Of a stretch of DNA of 40,591 nucleotides, positions 7,813 to 16,021 are shown one piece after another. The notes under the pieces were generated by a model. It was not told the DNA's origin. It searched no databases and worked only from the letters and a program-made list of their open reading frames with translations. Made by a program: the position numbers and the translations under genes. The first letter of the stretch is position 1; each line of letters opens with the position of its first letter. Source of the stretch: Lachnospiraceae bacterium UBA3386. GTDB lineage: Bacteria > Bacillota > Clostridia > Lachnospirales > Lachnospiraceae. The DNA lies in NCBI GenBank assembly GCA_002358875.1, contig DEPS01000143.1, forward strand, positions 1-40,591, read 5' to 3'.

Positions 7813-8904
7813 TTATTCCTGCATCCGCACATTCATTATAAACCCAAGCCCTGCATACAGACAAACCAGGCTGGTCAGACCGTAGCTGACAAAAGGAAGC
7901 GGAATGCCTGTATTGGGCAGGAGTCCTGTAGCCACGCCGATATTGAGAAAGCTCTGCATGCCGATCCAGGCGCCCATTCCTGCGGCAATGATCCTGCCGT
8001 GTGCGTCCCTGGCTTTGGCTGCGATCAGAAAACACTTGATCGTGATCAGAAATATCAGGACGATGACAGCGCAGCACCCGATAAATCCGAAGGTCTCACC
8101 GATGACCGTAAAGATAAAGTCGGTCTGCGATTCAGAAATAAATCCTGTTTTCAACAGGGAACTGATCTGGTTGCTGCCCTTTCCGTAAAGTCCGCCGGAA
8201 CCGATCGCCATCATGGAGTTCATGGTCTGATATGCTGTTGTGTCTGCAAAGTTTTCCGGATGGATCCAAGCGAGGATACGGTTCCTCTGGTACTGGGAAA
8301 GAATGCTCCCGTCTCCCTGGAGTGCCTGGTAGATCAGCCAGATAAAGGAAGGAACGGAGACAGCCACAGCTGCGAGAACGACGCCCCATTCCAGTCCGCC
8401 GATGTACATGGCCACGCAGAAGATGATTATCATCACGATGCTTGTTGAAAGATCCGGCTCCTTATACACCAGGTATACAGGAGGCAGGATGAGCGCTGCG
8501 CAGACGATCAGGTGAAAAAACAGAGGCAGCCTGCGTCTGCAGACAACAATAAACTTTGCAAAGAACAGGATCAGAAGGAGTTTGGCCGCCTCAGACGGCT
8601 GGAAGGTCAGACCAAATACAGATATCCATCTCTGTGCCCCTCCGCCGGATGAGCCGGCGTAAAGAACCAGACCCAGCAGCCCGATGGCAGCCACATACAG
8701 CAGCCAGTAGATCTTCAGGATCAGATGATAATCCACGATCGATACCAGAAGCATCAGGGCAAGACCAATACAAAGACCGGTCATCTGCTTATGGTACAGC
8801 TCCGGTGCCGCGTTGCGAATGGCTAAAAGGCCGCAGTAATTAAGAGCGCAGACCTGAGCGGCAAGCAGATAGTCAAAGCGTTTAAAGGAAAAAGTATCAA
8901 ACAT
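7813..8904 (-). CDS. rodA: RodA-type peptidoglycan glycosyltransferase (SEDS family)
   Basis: RodA polymerises lipid II into glycan strands during lateral wall growth, together with a class B PBP. The 363-residue polytopic protein shows the SEDS signatures: GAQRWISVFGLTFQPSEAAKL, YKEPDLSTS and, near the end, LPNTGIPLPFVSYGLTSL. FtsW and SpoVE are the paralogue alternatives, but placement directly after a PBP2 gene supports RodA. The ATG at 8904 has AGGAG 6 bases upstream. The gene starts 37 bases after PBP2 ends, so the two partner enzymes are coexpressed. Confidence 0.92.
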   Translation of the reverse strand: MFDTFSFKRFDYLLAAQVCALNYCGLLAIRNAAPELYHKQMTGLCIGLALMLLVSIVDYHLILKIYWLLYVAAIGLLGLVLYAGSSGGGAQRWISVFGLTFQPSEAAKLLLILFFAKFIVVCRRRLPLFFHLIVCAALILPPVYLVYKEPDLSTSIVMIIIFCVAMYIGGLEWGVVLAAVAVSVPSFIWLIYQALQGDGSILSQYQRNRILAWIHPENFADTTAYQTMNSMMAIGSGGLYGKGSNQISSLLKTGFISESQTDFIFTVIGETFGFIGCCAVIVLIFLITIKCFLIAAKARDAHGRIIAAGMGAWIGMQSFLNIGVATGLLPNTGIPLPFVSYGLTSLVCLYAGLGFIMNVRMQE

Positions 8905-8941
8905 GGGATGCTCCTGTTGAAGCTGAATTAATTACCTGTTC

Positions 8942-11827
8942 TCAATCGTCCTGGTTAAGAACCTCGCTGTCCACGATCTGAGAAAGTTCGTCAGGATGAT
9001 AAAAAGCTCTGAACACATCTGACGAAAGCTGTGCGGCATAGGTCGAGGTGTAGCCATTGGGAATGCGGCAGGCAACCGCGATCTTTTTGATCTTGTCCAT
9101 TTCTTCCGCATTCCAGGCATCGGGTTCATAATAAGGGGCATAGCCTACAAAGAGGGCGTTATCAGGCATGCCGGTCTGCTGGGCCGTGCCGGTCTTGCCG
9201 GCGACAGGAGTCTCCCACAGAACATTAAAGGCTCCATATCCTGTCGCCACGCGGCGCATTCCCTTGTGGATCGCTTTCCATTGATTCTCTTCGAGTTCAA
9301 TCGTGTTTTCCACGTATTTTTCGTGTTTGCTGGAGGATCCGTCCTCCATACCGATCCGGTCGATCAGGGTGAGGCGGTAATTCGTTCCGCTGTTGGCCAC
9401 TGCAGTGATATAGCGGGCAAGCCCTGCCGTAGTGTAGGCGTTCGTGTCCTGGCCGATAGCCCCTCTGATGGGGTCGCTTGAAAGCAGAGAAGGATCTGAT
9501 TCATCGATTTCCACGCCGGAGACAGAATCCAGGCCGTACAAAGAAGCATATTTCTGAAGCCTGTGGATACCGTAATCGGAATTATAGGTTTTGCTTCCGT
9601 CCGTTCCCAGACGATAACCCATCTCGTAGAAGTACATGTTGCAGGAGTTGGCAATCGCGCCTTCCAGGTTCAGCTTCCCGTGTTTTTTTGGATAGATCCA
9701 GCATTTTGGAGGGTTTGGATCCTCTTTGACCTTCTGAAAACTGGCTTTTTTCTTACAATCGACCTTGTCAGAAGTGGTGACGGCCTCTTCTGCCAGAGCG
9801 GCTGTCGCCGTGACCATCTTAAAAGTGGATCCGGGAGCAGTCAGCTGCTGGGTGGCATAGTTTAAAAGGGGCTTTGCGGGATTATTGACCAGCTCCCTGT
9901 AATAGCTCTCGTCATTGATCCGGTTCGTGTCATAGCCGGGATAGGAAACCATTGCAAGCACATCGCCGGTCTCAGGGTCCGTCACGACGACGGAAGCAGT
10001 GGAGGGATATAAATGAAGCTGGGCAGGCGTAAGATCCATATCCCGGATCCGGTTATACATAAAGGTATAATCACTCTCTCCCCATGGATTCTCGAAATTT
10101 TCCAGTTCTTCGGCGCTGATCTTTACAATCTTCTGGTCAAGCAGGAGATGGCATACCTGATTGGCAGTGATATTCTGATTGATGATCATATACTTGTAAA
10201 AAGCATTGCGCATATCCCTGTCGTTCAGGGTATCGTCTCCTGAACCGATGACGGCGGAGAAGAAATCCATCACAGAGTTGAATACTTCTTTTCTGTCCGC
10301 ACCTTTTTCCACATCCAGGAAACGGCTGTCCTTGTTGATCCAGTTCTTGCGGATCAGTTCCATTACAAAGTCGTTGAGAGAGGCCGTTCCGTCATCCCAG
10401 GCTTTGACGACATCGTTGCTTTTCTGATTCTCGTCCGGATAGTCCGCTACACCGTAATCGTAGAGCGACTGGGCAAGCAGAGTCTGGTATGTCTGCATCT
10501 CCCGGTTAAGATCCTTCCAGGGAGTCCGGCCGTCTGTAATTTCATCAAGGATCTCGCGGTCCTTCTCGGCGCGGAAGCTCTTGATCGTTTCCGCAACAGC
10601 CTTTTCCGTATCGCTGGCCTCCTCGGAAGTGAGATGGTCGGAATCGATGACATTGCACATACAAGAGGTATAAACATTGCTGATAGGGATGCTGATGCTG
10701 CTGCCGTCCTGATCCTCGGAGATTACCTGGTCGACAAAGCTGTCACTTAGCTTGGACAGAATGATCTTGCGCAGGTTGTTCTCAACGATCCGGTAGGCCG
10801 CGATCTGAAGATCCCTGTCGATGGTCAGGCGCACATCACGTCCGTCTGTAGGGGCGTAGCTCTGCTCGTTGTCGGGAATCTGCGAATAGTCGACGGGATC
10901 ACTGGTAACGCGGCCGATATTGTCCACGTTGAAGGTCTCCTGGCCGCTCACAGCATGCAGGATCTCTTCCTGAGAGGCCTCGATTCCCGTCAGACCGACG
11001 ATATCGCCTTCTCTGTACAGAAGGTGGCCGCTGTTATCCACCTCTTCTTTCTTCTCTGACAGATAATCCTCCGAGATCTCTCCGGTATAACCGATGATAT
11101 TGCTGAAAAATACCGGGTCCCTGTAGTGTCGGACCAGCTCTTCCTCGATCTGGACGCCGTCGTCGGTGGAACTGAACCTCTCTTCAATGGCTTTTTTTGT
11201 CTTTTCGGGGACATCCTTAGCCAGAGTCGTGGAGACGTATTTCTGGAAATAATTAAGGTTCAGATTGTAGCGGGCGATGACCATCTCAAGTATGGTCTTA
11301 TTACTTGTATCAAGCCCGACCACATCGTTGATCCCGTATCTGTCCGCAAGATCCGCGATGACATCTGCAGCTGTTTTTGTGACACACTCGGGCGGCATAT
11401 CGGCAGGATCCGCATATCCATAGACATCCGCAAGAAAACGGGATTTCTCGGTCTGTCCCATCTCCTTGAAATAATAGCTTCCGCCAAGGACCCTGATGTT
11501 GAAATCCGTCACCATCTCACCGCCGTTTTCCTTCAGGATCTCTATGATCTCCAGGATGCGGCTGTTGAGCACCTTGTTATCTGCGCTGGAGTCGTCCGTG
11601 AGGTCGTTCATGGTGATGTTATAGGACGTAAGCGTCTCGGCGAGCACGTTTCCGTTCCTGTCATAGATCTTTCCCCGGGCGCCGCGTGTGACGACTGTCC
11701 GGCGGATTCGGCTCTGAAAATCCGTCTGATAGCGTTCTCCGTTTACGATCTGGAGATTATACAGACGGTAGATAAGAAGGCCGGCGAGGAGAAAACTGCA
11801 AAAGGCGAGGAAATAGGACCTTCGCAT
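8942..11827 (-). CDS. mrdA: Penicillin-binding protein 2 (class B, elongation transpeptidase)
   Basis: The D,D-transpeptidase partner of RodA. The frame is open to 11908, but the only well-placed ribosome binding site (GAGGAGG, 6 bases away) serves the ATG at 11827, giving 961 residues starting MRRSYF. One transmembrane helix (about 5-22) is followed by the dimerisation domain (RGKIYDRNGNVLA) and the transpeptidase domain. The active-site motifs are STFK (Ser667), SCN (728-730) and KTGT (878-881). A roughly 200-residue helical, charged segment (about 365-575) lies between the start of the transpeptidase domain and the strand before STFK; this makes the protein much longer than the ~630-residue E. 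coli PBP2. Long forms of this kind are known in Clostridia. It forms an operon with rodA. Confidence 0.93.
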   Translation of the reverse strand: MRRSYFLAFCSFLLAGLLIYRLYNLQIVNGERYQTDFQSRIRRTVVTRGARGKIYDRNGNVLAETLTSYNITMNDLTDDSSADNKVLNSRILEIIEILKENGGEMVTDFNIRVLGGSYYFKEMGQTEKSRFLADVYGYADPADMPPECVTKTAADVIADLADRYGINDVVGLDTSNKTILEMVIARYNLNLNYFQKYVSTTLAKDVPEKTKKAIEERFSSTDDGVQIEEELVRHYRDPVFFSNIIGYTGEISEDYLSEKKEEVDNSGHLLYREGDIVGLTGIEASQEEILHAVSGQETFNVDNIGRVTSDPVDYSQIPDNEQSYAPTDGRDVRLTIDRDLQIAAYRIVENNLRKIILSKLSDSFVDQVISEDQDGSSISIPISNVYTSCMCNVIDSDHLTSEEASDTEKAVAETIKSFRAEKDREILDEITDGRTPWKDLNREMQTYQTLLAQSLYDYGVADYPDENQKSNDVVKAWDDGTASLNDFVMELIRKNWINKDSRFLDVEKGADRKEVFNSVMDFFSAVIGSGDDTLNDRDMRNAFYKYMIINQNITANQVCHLLLDQKIVKISAEELENFENPWGESDYTFMYNRIRDMDLTPAQLHLYPSTASVVVTDPETGDVLAMVSYPGYDTNRINDESYYRELVNNPAKPLLNYATQQLTAPGSTFKMVTATAALAEEAVTTSDKVDCKKKASFQKVKEDPNPPKCWIYPKKHGKLNLEGAIANSCNMYFYEMGYRLGTDGSKTYNSDYGIHRLQKYASLYGLDSVSGVEIDESDPSLLSSDPIRGAIGQDTNAYTTAGLARYITAVANSGTNYRLTLIDRIGMEDGSSSKHEKYVENTIELEENQWKAIHKGMRRVATGYGAFNVLWETPVAGKTGTAQQTGMPDNALFVGYAPYYEPDAWNAEEMDKIKKIAVACRIPNGYTSTYAAQLSSDVFRAFYHPDELSQIVDSEVLNQDD

Positions 11828-11973
11828 TCCTGCCCTCCTCGCTGATTCAGATATTTCCCTGACGGATTTCTGTAATGATTTCTGATTTTTTTCTGATGTT
11901 TCTTTCAAAACGAGTACCCTGTGCCGGATTGTTCAATGTGATGATGTCATTTCATGTAATGCCGTCCTGTTTA

Positions 11974-12759
11974 TTAGATCAAAGGATCCGGGTCAACGAC
12001 GCCCTGCTCGCGCATACTGACAAAGGTGCGGTCGCCGATGACAAGGTGGTCCACCAGTCTGATCCCGAGTATACGGCCTGCATCGCAGATTCGCTTCGTG
12101 ATCTCAAGATCCATTTCGCTGGGAGTGGGATCTCCGCTCGGATGGTTGTGAAGGAGCATGATGTTGACGGCTCCCCACCGGAGCGCACGCAAAAAGATCT
12201 CCCTCGGGGACAGGAGGGTGCAGTTCACTGTTCCAAGGGACAGAATCTCTTCACGAAGCAGAGCCATTTTGTTATCAAGAAGAACGAGTATTGCAGTCTC
12301 GTTTTCCAGATGCCTCAGCTCCTCCATGTAATAGTCGGCTACAGCGGAGGGAGAACTGAATATGAGGTCCCTGGAGGCCCGTTCCCGGACAAGGCGCCTG
12401 GATATTTCGGCAAGGGACAGGATCTTGACCGCTTTTACCTCCCCTATGCCTGGAATGCCCATAAGGTCGTCGAGAGTCATGCGGTGCAGGGCCGACAGCT
12501 CTGTCGCGCCGTGTGCGTATAGTCCCAAAACCTCTCTGCTGAGCTGGACAGCGTTTTTTTCCTTCGTTCCCGTACGGAGGATGATCGCCAGAAGCTCTGC
12601 ATTTGTAAGGCTCTGCGCTCCGTAAGCAAGAAACCTCTCGTAAGGCATCTCCTGTTTTGACAGCGGTTCCCGGGGGGAAGAAGCTGACGGCTCTCCATTG
12701 TGCAAAGACTGTCCGTTTCGGGAAGACAGCCTGTCCTGTGAAAATGTTATCAAACTCAT
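11974..12759 (-). CDS. radC: RadC family JAMM-domain protein
   Basis: Named DNA repair protein RadC, but a repair role has been questioned and the molecular function is unsettled. It has a helix-hairpin-helix region (LMGIPGIGEVKAVKI) and the C-terminal zinc-metalloprotease-like JAMM motif LLHNHPSGDPTPSEMD. The frame extends to 12804, but the ATG at 12759 has AAAGGA about 7 bases upstream and is the likely start (261 residues). In many Firmicutes radC is followed by mreB, mreC and mreD; here these are absent and PBP2-rodA come next after a 146-base gap. It follows the methionine gamma-lyase family gene after about 46 bases. Confidence 0.93.
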   Translation of the reverse strand: MSLITFSQDRLSSRNGQSLHNGEPSASSPREPLSKQEMPYERFLAYGAQSLTNAELLAIILRTGTKEKNAVQLSREVLGLYAHGATELSALHRMTLDDLMGIPGIGEVKAVKILSLAEISRRLVRERASRDLIFSSPSAVADYYMEELRHLENETAILVLLDNKMALLREEILSLGTVNCTLLSPREIFLRALRWGAVNIMLLHNHPSGDPTPSEMDLEITKRICDAGRILGIRLVDHLVIGDRTFVSMREQGVVDPDPLI

Positions 12760-12805
12760 ATGGTATCCTTTCCGCTCTCCGGGCAGAAAAAGACCCACAT
12801 TCATT

Positions 12806-14146
12806 TTATAGTGTTATCAGATTCCGGTCAAGGAGATTCTGGACTGTACGGAGAATTCCGAGGCTTGCATGAGGCCAGGTCAGGCCGCCCTGAAAATAAA
12901 CGGCATAGGGAGGCTTGATAGGGCCGTCCGCGCTCAGTTCAATAGAGGATCCCGAGACGAAGGCGCCGGCAGCCATGATCACATCGCTGTCATATCCGGG
13001 CATGGGTGCCGGATATGCGTCAACGAAGCTGTCTACAGGGGAGGACGACTGTATGCCCTGGCAGAAGGCGATGACACCGTCGGGATTTCCGAAGGTGATC
13101 GACTGTATGATGTCGTGGCGGGATTCTGTGCCGTCGGGAAGGACAAAAAAGCCCAGGCGCTCGTACAGACAGGCGGCAAATATGGCCCCCTTTAAAGCAG
13201 CGGCAGTCACGACGGGACCCATGAAAAAGCCCTGATACAGTGACGGCAGGATCTCGAGGGAGGGACCGACCTCTTTTCCAAGACCCGGAGAGGTAAGGCG
13301 TACGGCGGCGTTCTGTACGCACTCTTTCGTACCGGCTATGTAGCCGCCGACCGGGGCAAGGCCGCCGCCCGGATTTTTGATCAGGGATCCCACCACCATG
13401 TCGGCTCCGACGTGGGAGGGTTCAATGCGCTCGACAAACTCGCCGTAGCAGTTGTCGACCATACACAGGACGTCGGGACGGCATTTTTTAATAAAAGAGA
13501 CCGCTTCCCCGATCTGGGCGACGGACAGGGTGCGGCGGGTCTGATAGCCCTTTGAGCGCTGGATCGTGACAAGACGGATTTTGTGCTCCCTGTCCTCGTT
13601 CAGAATGGCGGCGATTTTATCGAAATCAAAATTTCCATCTGGAAGGAGGTCTGCCTGGCGATATCCGATACCGTATTCCGCAAGGGATCCCTTGGAAGGC
13701 CGGATCCCGATCACCTCTTCGAGGGTATCGTAGGGTTTGCCGGCAGCCGACAGGAGGATGTTTCCGGGCCTTAGATTTCCCATCAGTGCCAGGGCCAGGG
13801 CATGGGTCCCGCAGGTGATCTGGGGGCGCACCAGGGCGTCCTCGGTGCCGAAGTATTCTGCATAGACCTTTTCGAGACCGTCGCGTCCTATGTCGTCGTA
13901 TCCGTAACCTGTCGTGCCCTTTAAATGGGCTTCGCCAATGTGGCATTTCTGCATGGCAAGGATTACCCGGAGCTGATTGTACTGTGCGGTTTCGTCTATT
14001 GTGTCGAAGCGCCCGCGCAGACTGTCAAGGACAGGCTGTGCGAAGTCCAGAACCTCCTGGGAGATGCCGAAGGCGGCGTAAAGTGAAGCAAGAGAGGCCG
14101 GGAGAGACATGGAAATATCAGCTGAGCTGTTAGCGGTTGATTTCAT
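12806..14146 (-). CDS. Methionine gamma-lyase family PLP enzyme (aluminium-resistance family)
   Basis: A 446-residue fold-I PLP enzyme of the Met_gamma_lyase family common downstream of miaA in Firmicutes. Visible features: TCGTHALALALMGNL (PLP phosphate cup), MVDNCYGEF with Asp231 expected to contact the pyridine nitrogen, and GSLIKNPGGG with Lys257 as the Schiff-base lysine. The physiological substrate is not established; older annotations call it aluminium resistance protein. The ATG at 14146 has AAAGGA about 8 bases upstream. An intrinsic terminator ends only 24 bases before the start codon, so expression may be subject to readthrough or attenuation. Confidence 0.9.
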   Translation of the reverse strand: MKSTANSSADISMSLPASLASLYAAFGISQEVLDFAQPVLDSLRGRFDTIDETAQYNQLRVILAMQKCHIGEAHLKGTTGYGYDDIGRDGLEKVYAEYFGTEDALVRPQITCGTHALALALMGNLRPGNILLSAAGKPYDTLEEVIGIRPSKGSLAEYGIGYRQADLLPDGNFDFDKIAAILNEDREHKIRLVTIQRSKGYQTRRTLSVAQIGEAVSFIKKCRPDVLCMVDNCYGEFVERIEPSHVGADMVVGSLIKNPGGGLAPVGGYIAGTKECVQNAAVRLTSPGLGKEVGPSLEILPSLYQGFFMGPVVTAAALKGAIFAACLYERLGFFVLPDGTESRHDIIQSITFGNPDGVIAFCQGIQSSSPVDSFVDAYPAPMPGYDSDVIMAAGAFVSGSSIELSADGPIKPPYAVYFQGGLTWPHASLGILRTVQNLLDRNLITL

Positions 14147-14169
14147 AAATAAGATCCTTTCCTAATATT

Positions 14170-14205
14170 AAAAAGCATTTGCGCCGCTTGCGCGGCCCAA
14201 ATTGC
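14170..14205 (-). terminator. Terminator with GCAA tetraloop just before the methionine gamma-lyase gene
   Basis: On the minus strand a 12-bp stem (one bulged A, one G-G mismatch) from GCAATTTGGGCCGC to GCGGCGCAAATGC is capped by the loop GCAA and followed by TTTTT. It ends about 24 bases before the start codon at 14146. Upstream in the same 141-base gap is a second perfect 8-bp stem, GACGTTTT/AAAACGTC (14217-14242), and a third GC-rich hairpin (GCGCGCAAGCGC, about 14258-14270). The stacked hairpins could be one end-of-operon structure or a leader attenuator. Confidence 0.7.
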
Positions 14206-14287
14206 CTGATCCCATCGACGTTTTTTCCTTCGCGAAAACGTCTCGGGCTGCCTTCGCGCTTGCGCGCTGCGGCATGGAGTATAAGTT

Positions 14288-15073
14288 TTATTTTTTGTCA
14301 ATCAGCTTTTTCATCCTTGTCTCCAGCGCGTCCACTGCGGACGGGTCGAGTGTCAGAATATTTGCTGAGAAGATCGTTTTTACAAGCCAGATCAGGAAAA
14401 AGAATACAAGCAGAGGAATCACGCAGGAGGTCACGATCATTACGGCCAGTGATTCCAGAAGGTTATCGATAAAGGATGTGACCTTGTCGACGGTCTTTGT
14501 TGTGAGAGAAGTGATCTCATTGAAAAAACCGCCGTTGGAATCCTCTTCTATCTCGAGATCGTTGTATTCCTGGATCGTATCCTCGACTTTGACGGCCTGG
14601 GTCTGATAAACCTTGTCAGAAAGCAGGACGCTGGCGGGGACGATAAAAAAGATAATGAGACCGACGAGGGCGATCTTTCCCGCGATCCTTGAATATTTTT
14701 TAAGTCCGGTCACGATGGAGGCACATTGGAACAGACAGGAGACAGGCAGCATGCCCATGAAAGTGATATATCCAGAAAGGCTTATCAGAAACTTTTCCAG
14801 ATAGAGAGAGCTCAGGATCAGGAGAAAATATTTTGCGAGCTCCGCCAGCTGTTCAGCCAGAGGGGTGCACATATCACCCGGAAGAAGGGAAAGAGTGACG
14901 GAGGTTGCGGCTGCCCCGCCGGACAGCTTCATGACCTGTGCGATTTTATTGTCGGTCTGTTCGATGGAATGCCTGTGGTTGTCAGGGTCAGCGGCAAAGG
15001 GCGCGATCTTTGTTGCGGAAATGACAGCAAAGAGCAGCAACAGAGCGACAAGCATTATTTTCTGTGTTTTCAA
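14288..15073 (-). CDS. Polytopic membrane protein of unknown function
   Basis: The frame is open to 15256 but the extension runs through the palindromic repeat at 15108-15168 and has no start signal. The likely start is a TTG at 15073, with AGGAGG 6 bases upstream (an ATG just before it is out of frame and reaches TGA after one codon). The 261-residue product has an N-terminal signal or membrane helix (IMLVALLLLFAVISATK), two or three helices around residues 80-125, another (ALVGLIIFFIVPASVLL), an acidic extracytoplasmic loop (EYNDLEIEEDSNGG), and a final helix (IVTSCVIPLLVFFFLIWLV). No family is recognised. It follows the DUF4230 gene and is separated from it only by the repeat, so the two probably form one transcript. 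Confidence 0.75.
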   Translation of the reverse strand: MKTQKIMLVALLLLFAVISATKIAPFAADPDNHRHSIEQTDNKIAQVMKLSGGAAATSVTLSLLPGDMCTPLAEQLAELAKYFLLILSSLYLEKFLISLSGYITFMGMLPVSCLFQCASIVTGLKKYSRIAGKIALVGLIIFFIVPASVLLSDKVYQTQAVKVEDTIQEYNDLEIEEDSNGGFFNEITSLTTKTVDKVTSFIDNLLESLAVMIVTSCVIPLLVFFFLIWLVKTIFSANILTLDPSAVDALETRMKKLIDKK

Positions 15074-15107
15074 ATCATGCCTCCTCTCCTCATGAAATGT
15101 TTTTAAG

Positions 15108-15168
15108 CTGTACGGCTTCATCCTGCATTCATGCAGGCGTGTAAATAGCGCTCCAGCCGTACAGTCAG
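15108..15168 (-). repeat. Palindromic intergenic repeat, copy A (61 bp)
   Basis: Outer arms CTGTACGGCT and AGCCGTACAG pair perfectly; inside, CCTGCAT and ATGCAGG form a second hairpin. Read on the minus strand it aligns over its whole length with copy B (32586-32645), differing at only a handful of positions, mostly in a 7-8 base spacer. It lies between the DUF4230 gene and the membrane protein gene, 9 bases after the first stop codon. No open frame, target-site duplication or transposase is visible. Confidence 0.8.
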
Positions 15169-15176
15169 ATTGTTTT

Positions 15177-15896
15177 TTATGAATCTCCGGCAGGCAGGCT
15201 GGCCGGCTGCAGGCTCGGGAGAGACTGCACGACCTCAATGTTATAACCGGCTGCATTGGGCAGGCTGCCGATAAATTCGCGCACTAGTTTCTCAGCCTGC
15301 TGATCCGACCGCTCAAGAATGCCGCTTGCAAGCGCCTTCTCTTTCGCGGCGTCTTCAAACTCAATCAGGGAGACATTGTAGTCCTCCAGCTTTAAAGGGT
15401 TCCACAGGGATTCCTTCTCCGAGTAGATCCTGAAGGTATCCTTGTCGATGGTGACGGTCTGTATCTCCGAAGGAGGCATTTCCACGACGACCGTGTTCCG
15501 GTCCTCGTCCGTTTTTATATTGATTTTCCCAAAATCCACGCCGGCCATGACGGAGCCGTCGTAGCTGTACATGAATTCAGACATGGAGGGGATGACGATG
15601 AAGATCTTTTTTTCCTTGGTGTACTTCTCTATTTGTGTAAAATAGTATTCCTGTGTGATCAGGACGCCCATATTGGCAAGGCCGTCCTTTATCGTATCAG
15701 TGCTTACGGAGATCAGGACTTTGTCCTTTTTCTCTTTTTCGGTGACCGTCTTGACGGTCTTTGTAGTCTCTGCCTCTTCCGCTTTTCTGGTGATGGAAAA
15801 ATCAATACACAGGATGACGGCAAGAATAATGGCAATCAGGGTCACAGTAAAATGAAATCGTCTGCTGTTCTTCCATTTTTCATTCAAAGTGCGCAT
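15177..15896 (-). CDS. DUF4230 domain protein, membrane-anchored
   Basis: The ATG at 15896 has AGGAGG 6 bases upstream; an open extension to 15944 lacks a signal. The 239-residue protein has one N-terminal transmembrane helix (about residues 15-33, FTVTLIAIILAVILCIDF) and an extracytoplasmic DUF4230-type domain, recognisable by LITQEYYFTQIEKYT, a strand-rich middle (IFIVIPSMSEFMYSYDGSVMAGVDF) and a helical C-terminal part. The function of DUF4230 is unknown. The pairing with a polytopic membrane protein directly downstream, with terminators on both sides, suggests a two-protein envelope module. Confidence 0.8.
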   Translation of the reverse strand: MRTLNEKWKNSRRFHFTVTLIAIILAVILCIDFSITRKAEEAETTKTVKTVTEKEKKDKVLISVSTDTIKDGLANMGVLITQEYYFTQIEKYTKEKKIFIVIPSMSEFMYSYDGSVMAGVDFGKINIKTDEDRNTVVVEMPPSEIQTVTIDKDTFRIYSEKESLWNPLKLEDYNVSLIEFEDAAKEKALASGILERSDQQAEKLVREFIGSLPNAAGYNIEVVQSLPSLQPASLPAGDS

Positions 15897-15934
15897 AAAG
15901 TACCTCCTGTTTATCCTGTTAACTGGTCTTCCTG

Positions 15935-15961
15935 AAAAAGGCACCCTGGTTAATACAGGGT
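15935..15961 (-). terminator. Probable terminator after miaA
   Basis: ACCCTG and CAGGGT pair around a 7-base loop (TATTAAC) on the minus strand, followed by GCC and five T. It lies about 60 bases after the miaA stop. The stem is only 6 bp, so termination may be partial; the DUF4230 start codon is 38 bases further on with no clear promoter between, which makes readthrough likely. Confidence 0.55.
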
Positions 15962-16021
15962 ATCAAAAGCGGTTAGTTCAACGCAGGCAGCAGGTTTATT
16001 TCCGGAAGGAAGGGGTCATAT

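Noticed and set aside
11828..11908. Longer PBP2 start (TTG at 11908)
   Set aside because: No convincing ribosome binding site, while GAGGAGG precedes the ATG at 11827 at ideal spacing and that start gives a normal membrane-anchored N-terminus.
14147..14287. Known riboswitch (for example SAM type) before the methionine gamma-lyase family gene
   Set aside because: The hairpins do not show the conserved core of any riboswitch class I know; the structures look like terminator-type stems.
15074..15256. Upstream extension of the membrane protein frame
   Set aside because: It crosses repeat copy A and the end of the DUF4230 gene and has no ribosome binding site; the TTG at 15073 has AGGAGG 6 bases before it.
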